Counted from the stretch's first letter, positions 38,515 through 47,893 are shown. The stretch is DNA of 64,000 nucleotides from an uncultured Erythrobacter sp. (GCA_937899785.1 CALCCG010000003.1:1-64000), one strand, 5' to 3'. The notes: generated by a model not told the origin, from the sequence alone. Program-made: numbers and translations.

Positions 38515-39123
38515 GTGTTCAAAGCCGAACTGATCGAAGGCGCGGCAAAATTTCGCAGCGCCGATGAGGACCCGACGAGGAATCTTTCGGGCTGCCCCGC
38601 GCTTGTGCTCAACGCGGATTACACGCCCCTGTCTTATTATCCGCTCTCGCTCTGGCCCTGGCAGACGGCGATCAAGGCGGTGTTCCTCGACCGGGTCGAC
38701 ATTGTCGCGAGCTATGATCGCGAAGTGCATTCGCCCAGTCTGGACATGAAAATCCCAAGTGTGATCGCGCTTAGGCAATATGTGAAGCAAAGCGAGTTTC
38801 CCGCGTTCACCCGCTTCAATCTGTTCCTGCGCGATCGCTTTCAGTGCCAGTATTGCGGCAGCACCGAGCATCTCACGTTTGATCATGTGATTCCGCGCCG
38901 TCTTGGTGGCAGAACCACCTGGGAAAATATCATAACCGCCTGCGCGCCCTGCAATATGAAAAAGGGCGGACGCACGCCAAAGCAGGCCAATATGCCGGTT
39001 CGAATGAAGCCGATCCGCCCAACAAGCTGGCAGTTGCAGCAACACGGCAAGCAGTTCCCGCCCAATTACCTGCATGAGACGTGGCGCGACTGGCTGTATT
39101 GGGACATCGAGCTAGAGGCTTGA
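38515..39123 (+). CDS. HNH endonuclease family protein
   Basis: This 202-residue protein has a C-terminal HNH domain: CQYCGSTEHLTFDHVIPRR with the DH and a second pair CAPC (about residues 108-155). The N-terminal half (ALVLNADYTPLSYYPLSLWP) is the conserved partner segment of this widespread bacterial subfamily. GGGAGGG supports the GTG at 38515 rather than the ATG at 38482. The housekeeping role of this subfamily is not known, and there is no phage context. Confidence 0.88.
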   Translation: MFKAELIEGAAKFRSADEDPTRNLSGCPALVLNADYTPLSYYPLSLWPWQTAIKAVFLDRVDIVASYDREVHSPSLDMKIPSVIALRQYVKQSEFPAFTRFNLFLRDRFQCQYCGSTEHLTFDHVIPRRLGGRTTWENIITACAPCNMKKGGRTPKQANMPVRMKPIRPTSWQLQQHGKQFPPNYLHETWRDWLYWDIELEA

Positions 39124-39154
39124 CCGCCGCGCTTTGCCGCGCAAGGTCAGCTTC

Positions 39155-39586
39155 ATGACCGCGCTCATTCTCTCAGCCTTGCTCGTGGCCGCTTCGATTT
39201 CGATCCATTACGAAACGCTGCGCCTCACGACTATTGGAGCAACGGACCTGGGGGTGCGTCCCCGGATACGTCTTTGGATGATGTTGGCAGGGGCTGTAAC
39301 CTCGCATCTGATCCATATTGTGCTCTACGCCGTCGCCTATCTTCTGCTCGAATACTCTTTCGAGGTGGGCGCGATCGAAGGGCCGGACAGCGGCCCCTTC
39401 AACGACGCGTTCTACTTCTCGCTCGTGTGCTACACGACGCTCGGATTTGGCGACGTTTATCCATCAGGAGCACTGCGCCTGCTGAGCGGAATTGAGGCCC
39501 TCAATGGCCTTGTCATGGTCACCTGGACCGCGTCGATGACCTATCTGCATATGGAGCGCTTTTGGCGGATGGGTGCCGAAGAGTAA
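39155..39586 (+). CDS. Two-helix ion-channel-like membrane protein
   Basis: This 143-residue protein has an N-terminal helix, a second helix (around WMMLAGAVTSHLIHIVLYAV), a pore-loop-like segment FYFSLVCYTTLGFGDVYP, and a last helix (LNGLVMVTWTASMTYL). TLGFGD resembles the TVGYGD potassium selectivity filter. It lacks an RCK domain and any other gating domain. ATG 39155 gives a normal membrane N-terminus. The ion specificity is inferred only. Confidence 0.78.
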   Translation: MTALILSALLVAASISIHYETLRLTTIGATDLGVRPRIRLWMMLAGAVTSHLIHIVLYAVAYLLLEYSFEVGAIEGPDSGPFNDAFYFSLVCYTTLGFGDVYPSGALRLLSGIEALNGLVMVTWTASMTYLHMERFWRMGAEE

Positions 39587-39591
39587 GCCTT

Positions 39592-40821
39592 CTATGTCAC
39601 CGCCGCCCGCTGGGTGAACTCCGCGCGCCGCCATTCCCCATGCTCAAAGACAGTGGCCAGACGCTGCGCCGCCTGCGCGATATCCGCAAAGCTCAAATAG
39701 GCCGGGGCAAAGCCCAAGCGCAGGATATCCGGATCGCGGAAATCGCCGATTACACCGCGCGCGATCAGCGCCTGGCAGATGGCGTAAGCGTCGCGGTGGC
39801 GGAACGAAAGCTGGCTTCCGCGCGCGCCGCTGTCGGCGGGGCTTACGAGGTCGAGCTCCAAGCCATAGCTTTGGACGCATTCGAGGAAAAATTCCGAGAG
39901 CGCTTGCGACTTGGCGTAGAGCCGTTCGACGCCGATCTCGGCGATCAGATCGACGCCCACTTCCAGCGCGGTCAGGCCCAGCACAGGCGAGGTGCCGCAT
40001 TGCAATTGCTCGATCCCGGGTGCGGCTTCGTAGTCGTCCGAAAAAGCAAAGGGGCGCGCGTGTCCGAACCAGCCGGTCAGCGGTTGTTTGAGATCGGCCA
40101 GATGCCTCTCGGCAACAAAGGCGAAGGCGGGCGCGCCCGGGCCCCCGCACAGATATTTGTAGCCACACCCTGTGGCAAAATCCGCGCCGACCGCGTTGAG
40201 ATCCACCGGCAGAGCTCCGGTTGAGTGGGAAAGGTCCCACAAGACCAGCGCTCCCGCTTCATGCGCCGCTTTGGTAAGCTGCGCCATGTCGAAAAGCTCG
40301 CCCGTCTTGTAGTGCGAATGGGTGAGCATCAGCACAGCAACGTCTTCGCCAAGCGCCTCCAATATAGTCTCGCGCGGGGCCAATCGCTGTGTGGCAAGGC
40401 CCTGTCGCTCAAGCCCTTGGATCATGTAAATATCGGTGGGGAAATTGCCCGGCTCGGACAGGATCACCTTTCGCCCGGGCCGCCTTTCGAGACCCGCAGC
40501 GATTAACTTGAACAGGTTTGCGCTCACCGTGTCACAGGCAATAACCTCATGCGGATGCGCGCCGATCAGTGGAGCAATTTTGGCGCCGATGCGGCTGCCC
40601 ATCTCAAACCATCCAGCCTCGTTCCAGCTTCGAATAAGGCCCTCGCCCCACTCGTCCTCAACCGCGCGCGCTATCGCTGCGGGGGTGGCCTTGGGCAACG
40701 CTCCGCGCGAGTTGCCATCGAGATAGACAACGCCTTCGGGAAGCGTGAAAAACGAGCGATACTGACGAAGCGGATCGGCCAGGTCACAATCGCGCGCCTG
40801 TGCGAAAAGGGTCACGGCCAT
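39592..40821 (-). CDS. kynU: Kynureninase
   Basis: This 409-residue PLP enzyme splits kynurenine into anthranilate and alanine. The N-terminal YLDGNSRGALPKATP and the PLP-lysine region FATGCGYKYLCGGPGAPAF match the family. It is the last gene of the kynA-kynB-kynU operon and overlaps kynB by 10 bases. Confidence 0.95.
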   Translation of the reverse strand: MAVTLFAQARDCDLADPLRQYRSFFTLPEGVVYLDGNSRGALPKATPAAIARAVEDEWGEGLIRSWNEAGWFEMGSRIGAKIAPLIGAHPHEVIACDTVSANLFKLIAAGLERRPGRKVILSEPGNFPTDIYMIQGLERQGLATQRLAPRETILEALGEDVAVLMLTHSHYKTGELFDMAQLTKAAHEAGALVLWDLSHSTGALPVDLNAVGADFATGCGYKYLCGGPGAPAFAFVAERHLADLKQPLTGWFGHARPFAFSDDYEAAPGIEQLQCGTSPVLGLTALEVGVDLIAEIGVERLYAKSQALSEFFLECVQSYGLELDLVSPADSGARGSQLSFRHRDAYAICQALIARGVIGDFRDPDILRLGFAPAYLSFADIAQAAQRLATVFEHGEWRRAEFTQRAAVT

Positions 40822-41438
40822 TCTCGCAGGATCGCGCGAACCGGCGATGCATCCGCGTTCACAACCGGCAGCGGTAAGGCGATAAGTTCGTAGCGTCCTT
40901 CGGGGACGTTATCGAGGACGAGTCCTTCCAGCACGCGCATATCGTGCTTAAGCACCGCTTTGTGAGCGAGCATCTCCTTGGAATCCTGGGGATCGATAGA
41001 GGGTGTGTCGATTCCGACAAGCTTAACCCCCTGAACCCCGAGCCATTCGATCGTCCCTGGGGCGATGGCGGTGGTGTCGTTATCCCAGGTGTCGTGCGGG
41101 AAACGCTCAAAGGTGCGAAACAAGACCCGGTCGACGCTGTGCAAACGCGGCAAGTCGCCGACTTCGATAGCCGCGCCTGCGCGACGCGCGTCCACCACCA
41201 GGCACTCGCCGAGATAGGGCTCCAAGCCGACACTCGCGATGTCAGGTGCGGTCTCGCAATAGTGCAGGGGGGCGTCGGCGTGGGCCCCGGAATGGGTCGA
41301 CAAAGTGAGCGCCGACACGTTCACCGGAGAGCCCGACTCCATTTGCCAGGTGCGTTTGTGCTCAAACGCGGTGTCGCCGGGCCAGACAGGTAGCTCAGGT
41401 CGCAGCGGCTGAGAGATGTCCCATATGCGCCGACTCAT
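40812..41438 (-). CDS. kynB: Kynurenine formamidase (arylformamidase)
   Basis: This 208-residue metal-dependent hydrolase converts N-formylkynurenine to kynurenine. The cyclase-family motif HSGAHADAPLHY holds the metal-binding His and Asp residues, and WPGDTAFEHKRTW is typical of KynB. It overlaps kynA by four bases (ATGA) and kynU by ten. Confidence 0.95.
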   Translation of the reverse strand: MSRRIWDISQPLRPELPVWPGDTAFEHKRTWQMESGSPVNVSALTLSTHSGAHADAPLHYCETAPDIASVGLEPYLGECLVVDARRAGAAIEVGDLPRLHSVDRVLFRTFERFPHDTWDNDTTAIAPGTIEWLGVQGVKLVGIDTPSIDPQDSKEMLAHKAVLKHDMRVLEGLVLDNVPEGRYELIALPLPVVNADASPVRAILREWP

Positions 41439-42253
41439 ATGGCCGTCCTCACGCTGAGCAGTTCGGGAAAGAACGCTTGTTTGAGAACACCCTCAAGATA
41501 CGGCACGCCTGGTGTTCCACCAGTGCCCCGCTTGAAGCCGATGATCCGCTCAACGGTCTTCAAATGGCCAAACCGCCAGCGTTGGAAATGGTATTCAAGA
41601 TCGACGAGCTTCTCAGCGAGTTCATACAAGTCCCAATAGGAATGCGGCTCGCGGTAAATGGTGGCCCAGGCCGCTTCAACGCTGGCGTTGGCTGAGTAGG
41701 GTGCCGCTAGGTCCCTTTCAGTCACGCTCGGGTCAATCGCGAAACCGCGCCGCGCGAGCAGCGCAATCGCTGCATCATAGAGGCTTGTGCGCGCTGTTTC
41801 CTCGCGTAGCCGCTCAGACCAATCGCCGGTCCTTTGATGCAGGCGCACATGCTTGGGATCGCGTCCTCCGAGCATGAACTCCATCATGCGATATTGGGGC
41901 GATTGAAAGCCCGACGAAGCGCCCAGATGCGGCCGAATTGCCGAGTAATCGTGCGGTGTCATCGTGCTCAGGACATCCCAGCTCTGGATCAATTGCGTCT
42001 GCGCGCGCGACACGCGCGAAAGCATCTTGAACGCTGGGCGCAGATCGTCTGCTTCAATCGATAGGCGCGCGCTTGTGAGCTCATGGAGGCACAGCTTGAG
42101 CCACAATTCGCTCGCCTGATGGACGATGATGAAAAGCATCTCATCATGCGCCCGAGACGCAGGATGCTGCGCCTCTAGGATGCGCTCCAGATCGAGGTAA
42201 CTGCTGTAGGTGACCGTCTCATTCATAGCTTCGCCAGCCCTAGCGCGTGCCAT
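41435..42253 (-). CDS. kynA: Tryptophan 2,3-dioxygenase
   Basis: This 272-residue heme enzyme opens the indole ring of tryptophan to form N-formylkynurenine. The signatures are YSSYLDLERILEAQHP, DEMLFIIVHQASELWLKLCL and GTGGTPGVPYLEG. An internal ATG at 42226 (MNETVTYSSYL) is an equally good start and would shorten it by nine residues. It is the first gene of the kyn operon. Confidence 0.95.
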   Translation of the reverse strand: MARARAGEAMNETVTYSSYLDLERILEAQHPASRAHDEMLFIIVHQASELWLKLCLHELTSARLSIEADDLRPAFKMLSRVSRAQTQLIQSWDVLSTMTPHDYSAIRPHLGASSGFQSPQYRMMEFMLGGRDPKHVRLHQRTGDWSERLREETARTSLYDAAIALLARRGFAIDPSVTERDLAAPYSANASVEAAWATIYREPHSYWDLYELAEKLVDLEYHFQRWRFGHLKTVERIIGFKRGTGGTPGVPYLEGVLKQAFFPELLSVRTAI

Positions 42254-42265
42254 AACAGGCGCAAG

Positions 42266-42718
42266 TTAGCCTTCAAGAACGCGGGTTTCCGGGTGATGCT
42301 TGTCGAGGTGCTTCTTGATGATGCGAAGATTGCGTGTGTTGGAGCGGAACACAAGGTCAGCCGCGTCGCCAACAAGCGGCACCAGACCGATCAGGGTGTC
42401 GAACGCGACATTGGCGCCCATCCGGGTAAGCGACCATTTGGAAAGCCCCAAATTGCGCGCCTCCCACACGATGTAAGCGCCCATCGCGGTCGTCACGACG
42501 TCGCCGAGCACCGGTACGAGACCAATCAGCGCGTCCAATCCGACCGGAACGTTCAATCCCGGAATGCGAAAGCTGCGCTCTAGCAGGTACTCCATCGCTT
42601 CGACCCGAGCTCGGATCGAGGCTGGGTCCGTCCCGATCGGAAGCGTGAAGCTCATCCCATCAGGGCCACCACCCGGCCAGCCGTCCGGAAAAGGATCCAT
42701 ATTACCCGGATTGTTCAT
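42266..42718 (-). CDS. DUF4112 protein
   Basis: This 150-residue protein contains the DUF4112 pattern: LDALIGLVPVLGDVVTTAMGAYIVWEAR and TLIGLVPLVGDAADLVFRSN, two glycine-rich amphipathic/hydrophobic segments. The N-terminus is Gly/Asp-rich. The function is unknown. It sits between the peptide-binding lipoprotein and kynA on the same strand. Confidence 0.85.
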   Translation of the reverse strand: MNNPGNMDPFPDGWPGGGPDGMSFTLPIGTDPASIRARVEAMEYLLERSFRIPGLNVPVGLDALIGLVPVLGDVVTTAMGAYIVWEARNLGLSKWSLTRMGANVAFDTLIGLVPLVGDAADLVFRSNTRNLRIIKKHLDKHHPETRVLEG

Positions 42719-42736
42719 TTTCGCTCCTCTCCAGTC

Positions 42737-44221
42737 CTAATTGGTGGGTCCAGAGAGCGGGAACAAGGGGTGCAATCCCCACGGATTGGGTTGGTAGTCG
42801 GCAATCGAGCCGCGCACGAGCGACCAGCGAACGGGAGCGCCAAGCGGAATGAACACGTCTTCCGCAACCAAGACAGCATGCGCCTCAGCGAGCATGCGGC
42901 GCTTGACGCGTGGATCGGTGATGCTGAGCGAAGCGTTGACCATTTCGTCGGCCGCCTCTGAGCACAATCCGATCTCAAGTTCGCAATTGAGTTGATTCAA
43001 GTACCACCGCGGGCTTGAATAGCGCGCGATTGTGTCGCGCCAGGTAAGCTCGGCCCCGGCACCCGGTCGCACCTGAACCGCACGCACCCCAATATCTGCC
43101 CAAGCGCGCGCAATACCGTCGAACACCAGATCGCTACCCGGCCCTTGCGGCATGCCAATCCGCAAGACAACTTCGTCGACCTCATTTTCATCGCGCCATG
43201 TCGCCATGCGTGTCGCGGCGATCTGACGTCGCTCGTCGAGCGATAATCCTTCCCAGCGACTTCCGGCAATCGCTTGATCACCAAACATACCTGGGGGAAC
43301 GATCCAACTTGTCGGCTGCCAACCGCCAAGACCAAAGGGCTCAATCAAGGCGGCGCGGTCAAGCGCCATCGAAAGCGCCTCGCGTCGTGCAGGGTCGGCC
43401 AACACTCCCTCGTCGCTTCGAAACACCAGTCCGAAGAGCCCCTGCGCGGGATCGACCTGGATCGTTCCTCGAGAGAGCGGCCCGAGCTCGATCTGCGGGA
43501 ACGCGGAGAGCGTGCCGTTCAGGAGCAAGTCAATTTGGCCCTTGGAAAAAGCGTTGATCGCCATACCGGGCGGCAAGGAGCGCACGGCCAAGGAGCGACT
43601 CGAGGCTTCCCAATCCGGGCGCCTTGGCAGTCCACGCTCCTGTGGCGGAAGCGCGCTCAGGCGCGCAAGGGGTTGCTCGTCATCGCGCGACACCACCATA
43701 GGGCCGGCTCCGCTTCCGCTTTTGATCACTCCGAGCTCTGGTTGAGCCAAGAGCCGCAAGAAATCTGGCATGGGACTCGAAAGGCGCAGTTCCACGACCT
43801 TCTCCGTCATCGCACGAATATCGGTAACCTTGGCGAGGTCGAGGCCTAGTGCGGTGCCCTCTAGCTGGCCCAGAAGTCCAGTTAAAGCCAGTTCAACATC
43901 TTCCGCCTTTACCGGCTCCCCGTCTGGCCAGGCGCGCTCTCTGAGGCGAAAGATATAGCTCATGCCGTCGTCGGTTACGATCCATCGTTCGGCTAGCGCC
44001 GGCACAACTTGACCCGACGAATCAAGCGCCACCAAACCTTCAGTCGACGCGGCTCTGAGATGTTGAGCGGCGGGGGATAGCTGCACACCTTCTTCGAACA
44101 GACTTCCTGAATCGCCGACAATTCCAACTTCAACCGGGCCATCTGGGGCAAACGGCGTACACCCCGCGATCAAAAGGGTGCATGCAAGCAGACAAGTAAA
44201 TGGGTATTGCGGAGCCATCAT
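42737..44221 (-). CDS. ABC transporter substrate-binding lipoprotein (peptide family, SBP_bac_5)
   Basis: This is a 494-residue exported lipoprotein (lipobox LIAGC, Cys21). The segment GLVALDSSGQVVPALAERW and the later SMALDRAALIEPFG match solute-binding family 5, which captures oligopeptides. No permease or ATPase gene is adjacent, so it is an orphan here. Confidence 0.85.
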   Translation of the reverse strand: MMAPQYPFTCLLACTLLIAGCTPFAPDGPVEVGIVGDSGSLFEEGVQLSPAAQHLRAASTEGLVALDSSGQVVPALAERWIVTDDGMSYIFRLRERAWPDGEPVKAEDVELALTGLLGQLEGTALGLDLAKVTDIRAMTEKVVELRLSSPMPDFLRLLAQPELGVIKSGSGAGPMVVSRDDEQPLARLSALPPQERGLPRRPDWEASSRSLAVRSLPPGMAINAFSKGQIDLLLNGTLSAFPQIELGPLSRGTIQVDPAQGLFGLVFRSDEGVLADPARREALSMALDRAALIEPFGLGGWQPTSWIVPPGMFGDQAIAGSRWEGLSLDERRQIAATRMATWRDENEVDEVVLRIGMPQGPGSDLVFDGIARAWADIGVRAVQVRPGAGAELTWRDTIARYSSPRWYLNQLNCELEIGLCSEAADEMVNASLSITDPRVKRRMLAEAHAVLVAEDVFIPLGAPVRWSLVRGSIADYQPNPWGLHPLFPLSGPTN

Positions 44222-44302
44222 CCCATCACTCCTAACAGAGTGATGTGCTCGCGTCAGCGAAGTAAGAGCGGCGGCGCCTGGATAAAGACGCTTGGAGCGC
44301 GG

Positions 44303-44680
44303 TCAGACTTTTCGCAGGGTCGTGGGATCGGGGGGAGCGGGCGCTTTGTGGGCCCAGGAGGCCTTTAAGGTCATGTCGACCTCTTGGCTTTCAGTCTGAG
44401 ATGGTTTGCGCGCGAGCTGAGAGTCGATTTCGCGATCAAAGGCGATACCAAACCGCTTATCCTGCACCCAGGCGACACTGCCCCCGACCTGGCCGACATT
44501 GCGCAGCTCAATTTCGAGCCTTGTCCCGCGTTGGACAAAGACATTGCCTTCGCCCATCATCCCGCCATCAGAGAGATTGCGCACCCGCACGCGGTGCGCT
44601 TCGCTCTCTTGTTCGACCCGAACGCTGGCGAGTAGAAACAGACTGTCGCGTGTCACGCTGCGTGTCTCTACACCCGTCAT
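44303..44680 (-). CDS. PilZ domain protein
   Basis: This 125-residue protein has a PilZ-like beta barrel with the second c-di-GMP motif in RNLSDGGMMGEG (N/DxSxxG), and GSVAWVQDKRFGIAFDR. The N-terminal RxxxR motif is not evident, so ligand binding is doubtful. The C-terminus is low complexity. Confidence 0.78.
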   Translation of the reverse strand: MTGVETRSVTRDSLFLLASVRVEQESEAHRVRVRNLSDGGMMGEGNVFVQRGTRLEIELRNVGQVGGSVAWVQDKRFGIAFDREIDSQLARKPSQTESQEVDMTLKASWAHKAPAPPDPTTLRKV

Positions 44681-44882
44681 ATTCGCCGCTTCTCCTGCGT
44701 TCTTTGCTTGGTTCGACCTCGATGCACCGCGTTTCTGCCCCCGCAGGCCCGCGATCTGAATCTCGCTAGGCAGGCGCGGTAAACGGATCGTTAACGCGAA
44801 GCGCAGCGAGGGATGAGAGTGGGCTAACGTGCCAAAGTGAAACGCTTATCAGGCAAAGTGTTTAGACAGTCAGAGCAGCCGA

Positions 44883-44903
44883 AGAACGCACACCCTGCGT
44901 TCT
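44883..44903 (-). terminator. Weak hairpin at the end of dksA
   Basis: AGAACGCA and TGCGTTCT (8 bp, 5-base loop) overlap the dksA stop codon. The following minus-strand sequence has only a short T/C stretch, so termination is uncertain. Confidence 0.35.
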
Positions 44904-45360
44904 ATTCGTCGCGGCTTACTTTCTCGCGACGCTCATGCGCCTCTTGGGCCTCAACGGTCATGGTTGCCACAGGGCGCGCGATCAAACGCTTTAGTCCGAT
45001 CGGATCACCGGTAACTTCACAATAGCCGTACTCGCCTTGGTCGATCCGGCGCAGCGCGGAATCGATCTTCGAAACAAGCTTACGCTGGCGGTCACGCGTG
45101 CGCAGCTCGATGCCCCAGTCCGTTTCACTTGATGCGCGATCGTTCAAGTCCGCCTCTCGGATTGGGCCATCCTGCAAAGACTGGAGCGTCTGATCCGCCG
45201 CGCTGTGAATCGAGCGCTTCCATTCGATCAGTAGCATCCTGAAATAGGTCTGCTGTTGCTCATTCATATAGTCTTCGTCATCGCTGGGCACATAGTCCGG
45301 AGCGAGCAAACGTTTGGCTTTTTCAAGGATGTCAATTTCGTCAGCTGCAGACGTCGCCAT
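44902..45360 (-). CDS. dksA: RNA polymerase-binding transcription factor DksA
   Basis: This 152-residue secondary-channel factor works with ppGpp. The coiled coil (about 30-115) carries the acidic tip DLNDRASSETDW. The C-terminal zinc-finger region GEYGYCEVTGDPIGLKRL keeps one Cys where the classical protein has CxxC, and the second pair is absent. This Cys-poor form is usual in alphaproteobacteria. Length is normal. Confidence 0.93.
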   Translation of the reverse strand: MATSAADEIDILEKAKRLLAPDYVPSDDEDYMNEQQQTYFRMLLIEWKRSIHSAADQTLQSLQDGPIREADLNDRASSETDWGIELRTRDRQRKLVSKIDSALRRIDQGEYGYCEVTGDPIGLKRLIARPVATMTVEAQEAHERREKVSRDE

Positions 45361-45675
45361 TGGGCCCTCTTGTAACAGTCATCTTCCGCCTGACAGTCCC
45401 ATATCAGCGCCTGAGCGTGCTCATTGGCAAGCTTGCCCCCCAGCAAGTCGCAGCGATTGGCTGGCCCTATAGGCATGACAATTGGGCCTAGCAAGCGACT
45501 TTGCGCATAGGCGCGTGAGCCAACCCCCGAAATCGCGCCGCTCTTGCCGGGGAAAACCCTTAATGCGTCGCGCTGTTAACCAATTGTTAGCCATGATCAG
45601 CAAGACCTTGGTGGACCGCGATCAAACGGATGTCCGATCGCTTGAACATTTGAGAGCAACTTGGGGGAATGCATA
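45361..45675. other. Intergenic region between dksA and Sel1-protein gene
   Basis: I see no gene in these 315 bases. They hold divergent promoters. A CtrA-like site lies at 45576-45590. GGGGG at 45663-45667 is the ribosome-binding site of the Sel1 gene. Confidence 0.5.
45576..45590. promoter_or_regulatory. Candidate CtrA-binding site
   Basis: TTAA-N7-TTAG fits the CtrA consensus TTAA-N7-TTAA with one mismatch. It lies 86-100 bases upstream of the ATG of the Sel1 gene. A ctrA gene is present in this window. Confidence 0.4.
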
Positions 45676-46005
45676 ATGGAACTGACACCAATCAAGTTTG
45701 AAACCAGCCAGCCAACCGAAAACAAGGCCGAAGATCTCGTGGTCGCTCGTGCGCTTGCCTCCGCGGCGCGCGGCAACGTTTCGGCCTTCTTTGATCTAGG
45801 TGTCGTGTACTCGACTGGCAGCGGCGGGGTTCCGAGCGACCTCATTGAAGCGCACAAGTGGTTTAACATCGCCGCAGCGCGCGGACACGAGGACGCTGCG
45901 GTCTGCCGCGCCGATGTTTCCGACGAAATGACTGCACGAGAAATCGCCGAGGCCCAGCGGCGCGCGCGCCAATGGCTTGCTGACGAACGCCGCCGGGTTG
46001 CCTGA
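45676..46005 (+). CDS. Small Sel1-like repeat protein
   Basis: This 109-residue cytosolic protein has one to two TPR/Sel1-like repeats: DLGVVYSTGSGGVPSDLIEAHKWF-type helices with AAARGHEDAAVCRADV. The C-terminus is a charged helix (AEAQRRARQWLADERRR). Such proteins mediate protein contacts, and the partner is unknown. It is convergent with the GNAT-like gene. Confidence 0.8.
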   Translation: MELTPIKFETSQPTENKAEDLVVARALASAARGNVSAFFDLGVVYSTGSGGVPSDLIEAHKWFNIAAARGHEDAAVCRADVSDEMTAREIAEAQRRARQWLADERRRVA

Positions 46006-46013
46006 TAGAAAGC

Positions 46014-47168
46014 TCAGTCTGTCTTTTTGAACGGCGTACGCCCGTCGAGGAAAATCTGATCGGTGGCTACCCCTTCGCGCTCGCGCTCGAGAAAGTCCGC
46101 TACCGCTTCGCGAAAGCCGAGGTCTGCCAGCCAGTGAGCCGACCACGTTTTAACCGGCTCATAACCTCGCGCGAGCTTGTGTCCGCCCTGCGCGCCCGCT
46201 TCCACCCGGTCAAGGCCAAGCTCAATCGCGAGATCGATCGCTTGATAGTAGCACAGCTCGAAATGCAAAAAACGCACATCTCGGTTGCAGCCCCAATAGC
46301 GGCCATAGAGCGCGTCTGACCCGATGAAGTTGAGCGCTCCAGCAATCGGATCGCCATCTTCGAAGGCGAGGATGAGGACCAGCCGCTCGCCCATCCGCTC
46401 GCCCAACAAAGTAAAGGCCTCACGCGTCAGATAGGGCGTGCCCCATTTGCGCATGCCGGTGTCTTGGTAGAAGATCCAGAACGCGTCCCAATGCTCAGAC
46501 CTTATGTCATCGCCTGACAGCCTCTCAATTCGCAAACCCTCTTGCGCAGCTTCACGCTCTTTGCGCAGGTTCTTGCGCTTGCGCGATGCCAGATCATCCA
46601 GAAAGCCTTGAAAGGTATCGTAATCACGATTCAGCCAGTGGAATTGGAGATCGGACCGAATGAGCCATTCGCCAGCCTTAAAGAGCCCAATCTGATCGGG
46701 CTCCACAAAGGTGGCGTGCGCGCTCGAAAGATGGCTTTGCAAGCAGACCGCTTCGGCTCCCTTCAAAAGATGAGGCGCTAACGCTGGATCGGAAAGGAGC
46801 AAGCGAGGGCCGCTAGCCGGCGTAAACGGCGCCGCAATCTGAAGCTTCGGATAATAGCGCCCACCCGCCTGGTGCAACGCATTCGCCCAGCTTTGGTCAA
46901 AGACATACTCGCCCTGGCTATGCGATTTGGCGTAGCTCGGCATCGCAGCGAGAAGACGATCCGCCTGATCTTGAATGACGATCGGAACGGGGTCCCAGCC
47001 CGTGCCTTCGCCGACACTGGCTGAATCCTCGAGCGCGCTCAGGAATTCGTGTGAGACAAAGGGGTTGCGGTTCCCACCCAACGCGTTCCAGTCTGCGGAG
47101 GCAAAACTGCCAACCGAGGGCGCCAATCGCACCGTGAGTTCCTTTGAGGCAGCGCCCGTATCGCTCAC
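46014..47168 (-). CDS. GNAT/FemAB-like peptidoglycan-type acyltransferase family protein (DUF482)
   Basis: This is a 384-residue protein. The segments NPFVSHEFLSALEDS, YVFDQSWANA and the C-terminal YYQAIDLAIELGLDRVEAG-QGGHK are the hallmarks of the PF04339 family, related to FemAB/GNAT transferases. The exact substrate is not established. It is the last gene of a compact operon and overlaps the GDPD gene by four bases. Confidence 0.9.
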   Translation of the reverse strand: MSDTGAASKELTVRLAPSVGSFASADWNALGGNRNPFVSHEFLSALEDSASVGEGTGWDPVPIVIQDQADRLLAAMPSYAKSHSQGEYVFDQSWANALHQAGGRYYPKLQIAAPFTPASGPRLLLSDPALAPHLLKGAEAVCLQSHLSSAHATFVEPDQIGLFKAGEWLIRSDLQFHWLNRDYDTFQGFLDDLASRKRKNLRKEREAAQEGLRIERLSGDDIRSEHWDAFWIFYQDTGMRKWGTPYLTREAFTLLGERMGERLVLILAFEDGDPIAGALNFIGSDALYGRYWGCNRDVRFLHFELCYYQAIDLAIELGLDRVEAGAQGGHKLARGYEPVKTWSAHWLADLGFREAVADFLEREREGVATDQIFLDGRTPFKKTD

Positions 47169-47893
47169 CCAACCGCCTCGCCTTCAGCGATAAGCGCGTC
47201 GGCGAGAAGACCGGCAACCTTTGCCTCTTCCCGAGTGCGGACTGTCCACGTCAACAGCGGATTTCCAGCCGCGCGCCATTCGGCAGCTTCCGGGCGAGAA
47301 AGATCGCGCCGGTCTATTGCCAAAAAATCTGGCTCGGCTTGTTCAATCAAGTTGAGATCACGCCACATGTGCTCAAAACCATTTGGCAGGCTATCAGTGC
47401 CCACAAGGCCCCGACAGGTTTGGGGGACATTTGCCTTAAACCACTCAGGAACGCGCGGATCGAAGCTCATCACCGCGTATCGGCCTGAATATTGCTCAAG
47501 CGTCCGGCTCACATATTGACACGTCCATTCGACATCATAGGCAGGGCGGGACTTTATCTCGATCAGGAGGGGAGCGCGCCCGGCCAGTGTCTCCAGAAAG
47601 CGCTGCAGCCTTATTGGCGTTTGCTTCGAGCCGATGAGCGCGAGGGCCTCCAACTCGTCTGCGGTGTGATCTTCAACAGAACCGACAGCACCGGTAAGGC
47701 GCGCAAGATCCCAATCGTGAAACACCATGGGCCAATCATCAGCGCTGCGCTGAATATCGCATTCAATGCCAAGCCCACTTTCTATGGCTGCCTCAGCCGC
47801 AGCCAGCGAGTTTTCGGGCACTTTATCGCTATGCAGCCCGCGATGGGCGAACGTCGTTTGGGTGAGCCAAGCCGGTGGGCTGCGACCAGCCAT
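47165..47893 (-). CDS. Glycerophosphodiester phosphodiesterase
   Basis: This 242-residue enzyme hydrolyses glycerophosphodiesters to glycerol-3-phosphate and an alcohol. It has FAHRGLHSDKVPENSLAA, the metal-binding IECDIQRS and the later LLIEIKSRPA. ATG 47893 lies 7 bases after the RidA stop. The longer frame reads through the RidA gene and is unlikely. Confidence 0.92.
   Translation of the reverse strand: MAGRSPPAWLTQTTFAHRGLHSDKVPENSLAAAEAAIESGLGIECDIQRSADDWPMVFHDWDLARLTGAVGSVEDHTADELEALALIGSKQTPIRLQRFLETLAGRAPLLIEIKSRPAYDVEWTCQYVSRTLEQYSGRYAVMSFDPRVPEWFKANVPQTCRGLVGTDSLPNGFEHMWRDLNLIEQAEPDFLAIDRRDLSRPEAAEWRAAGNPLLTWTVRTREEAKVAGLLADALIAEGEAVG

Noticed and set aside
44902-45360. Loss of zinc-finger Cys in DksA as novelty
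   Set aside because: Cys-poor DksA is usual in alphaproteobacteria.
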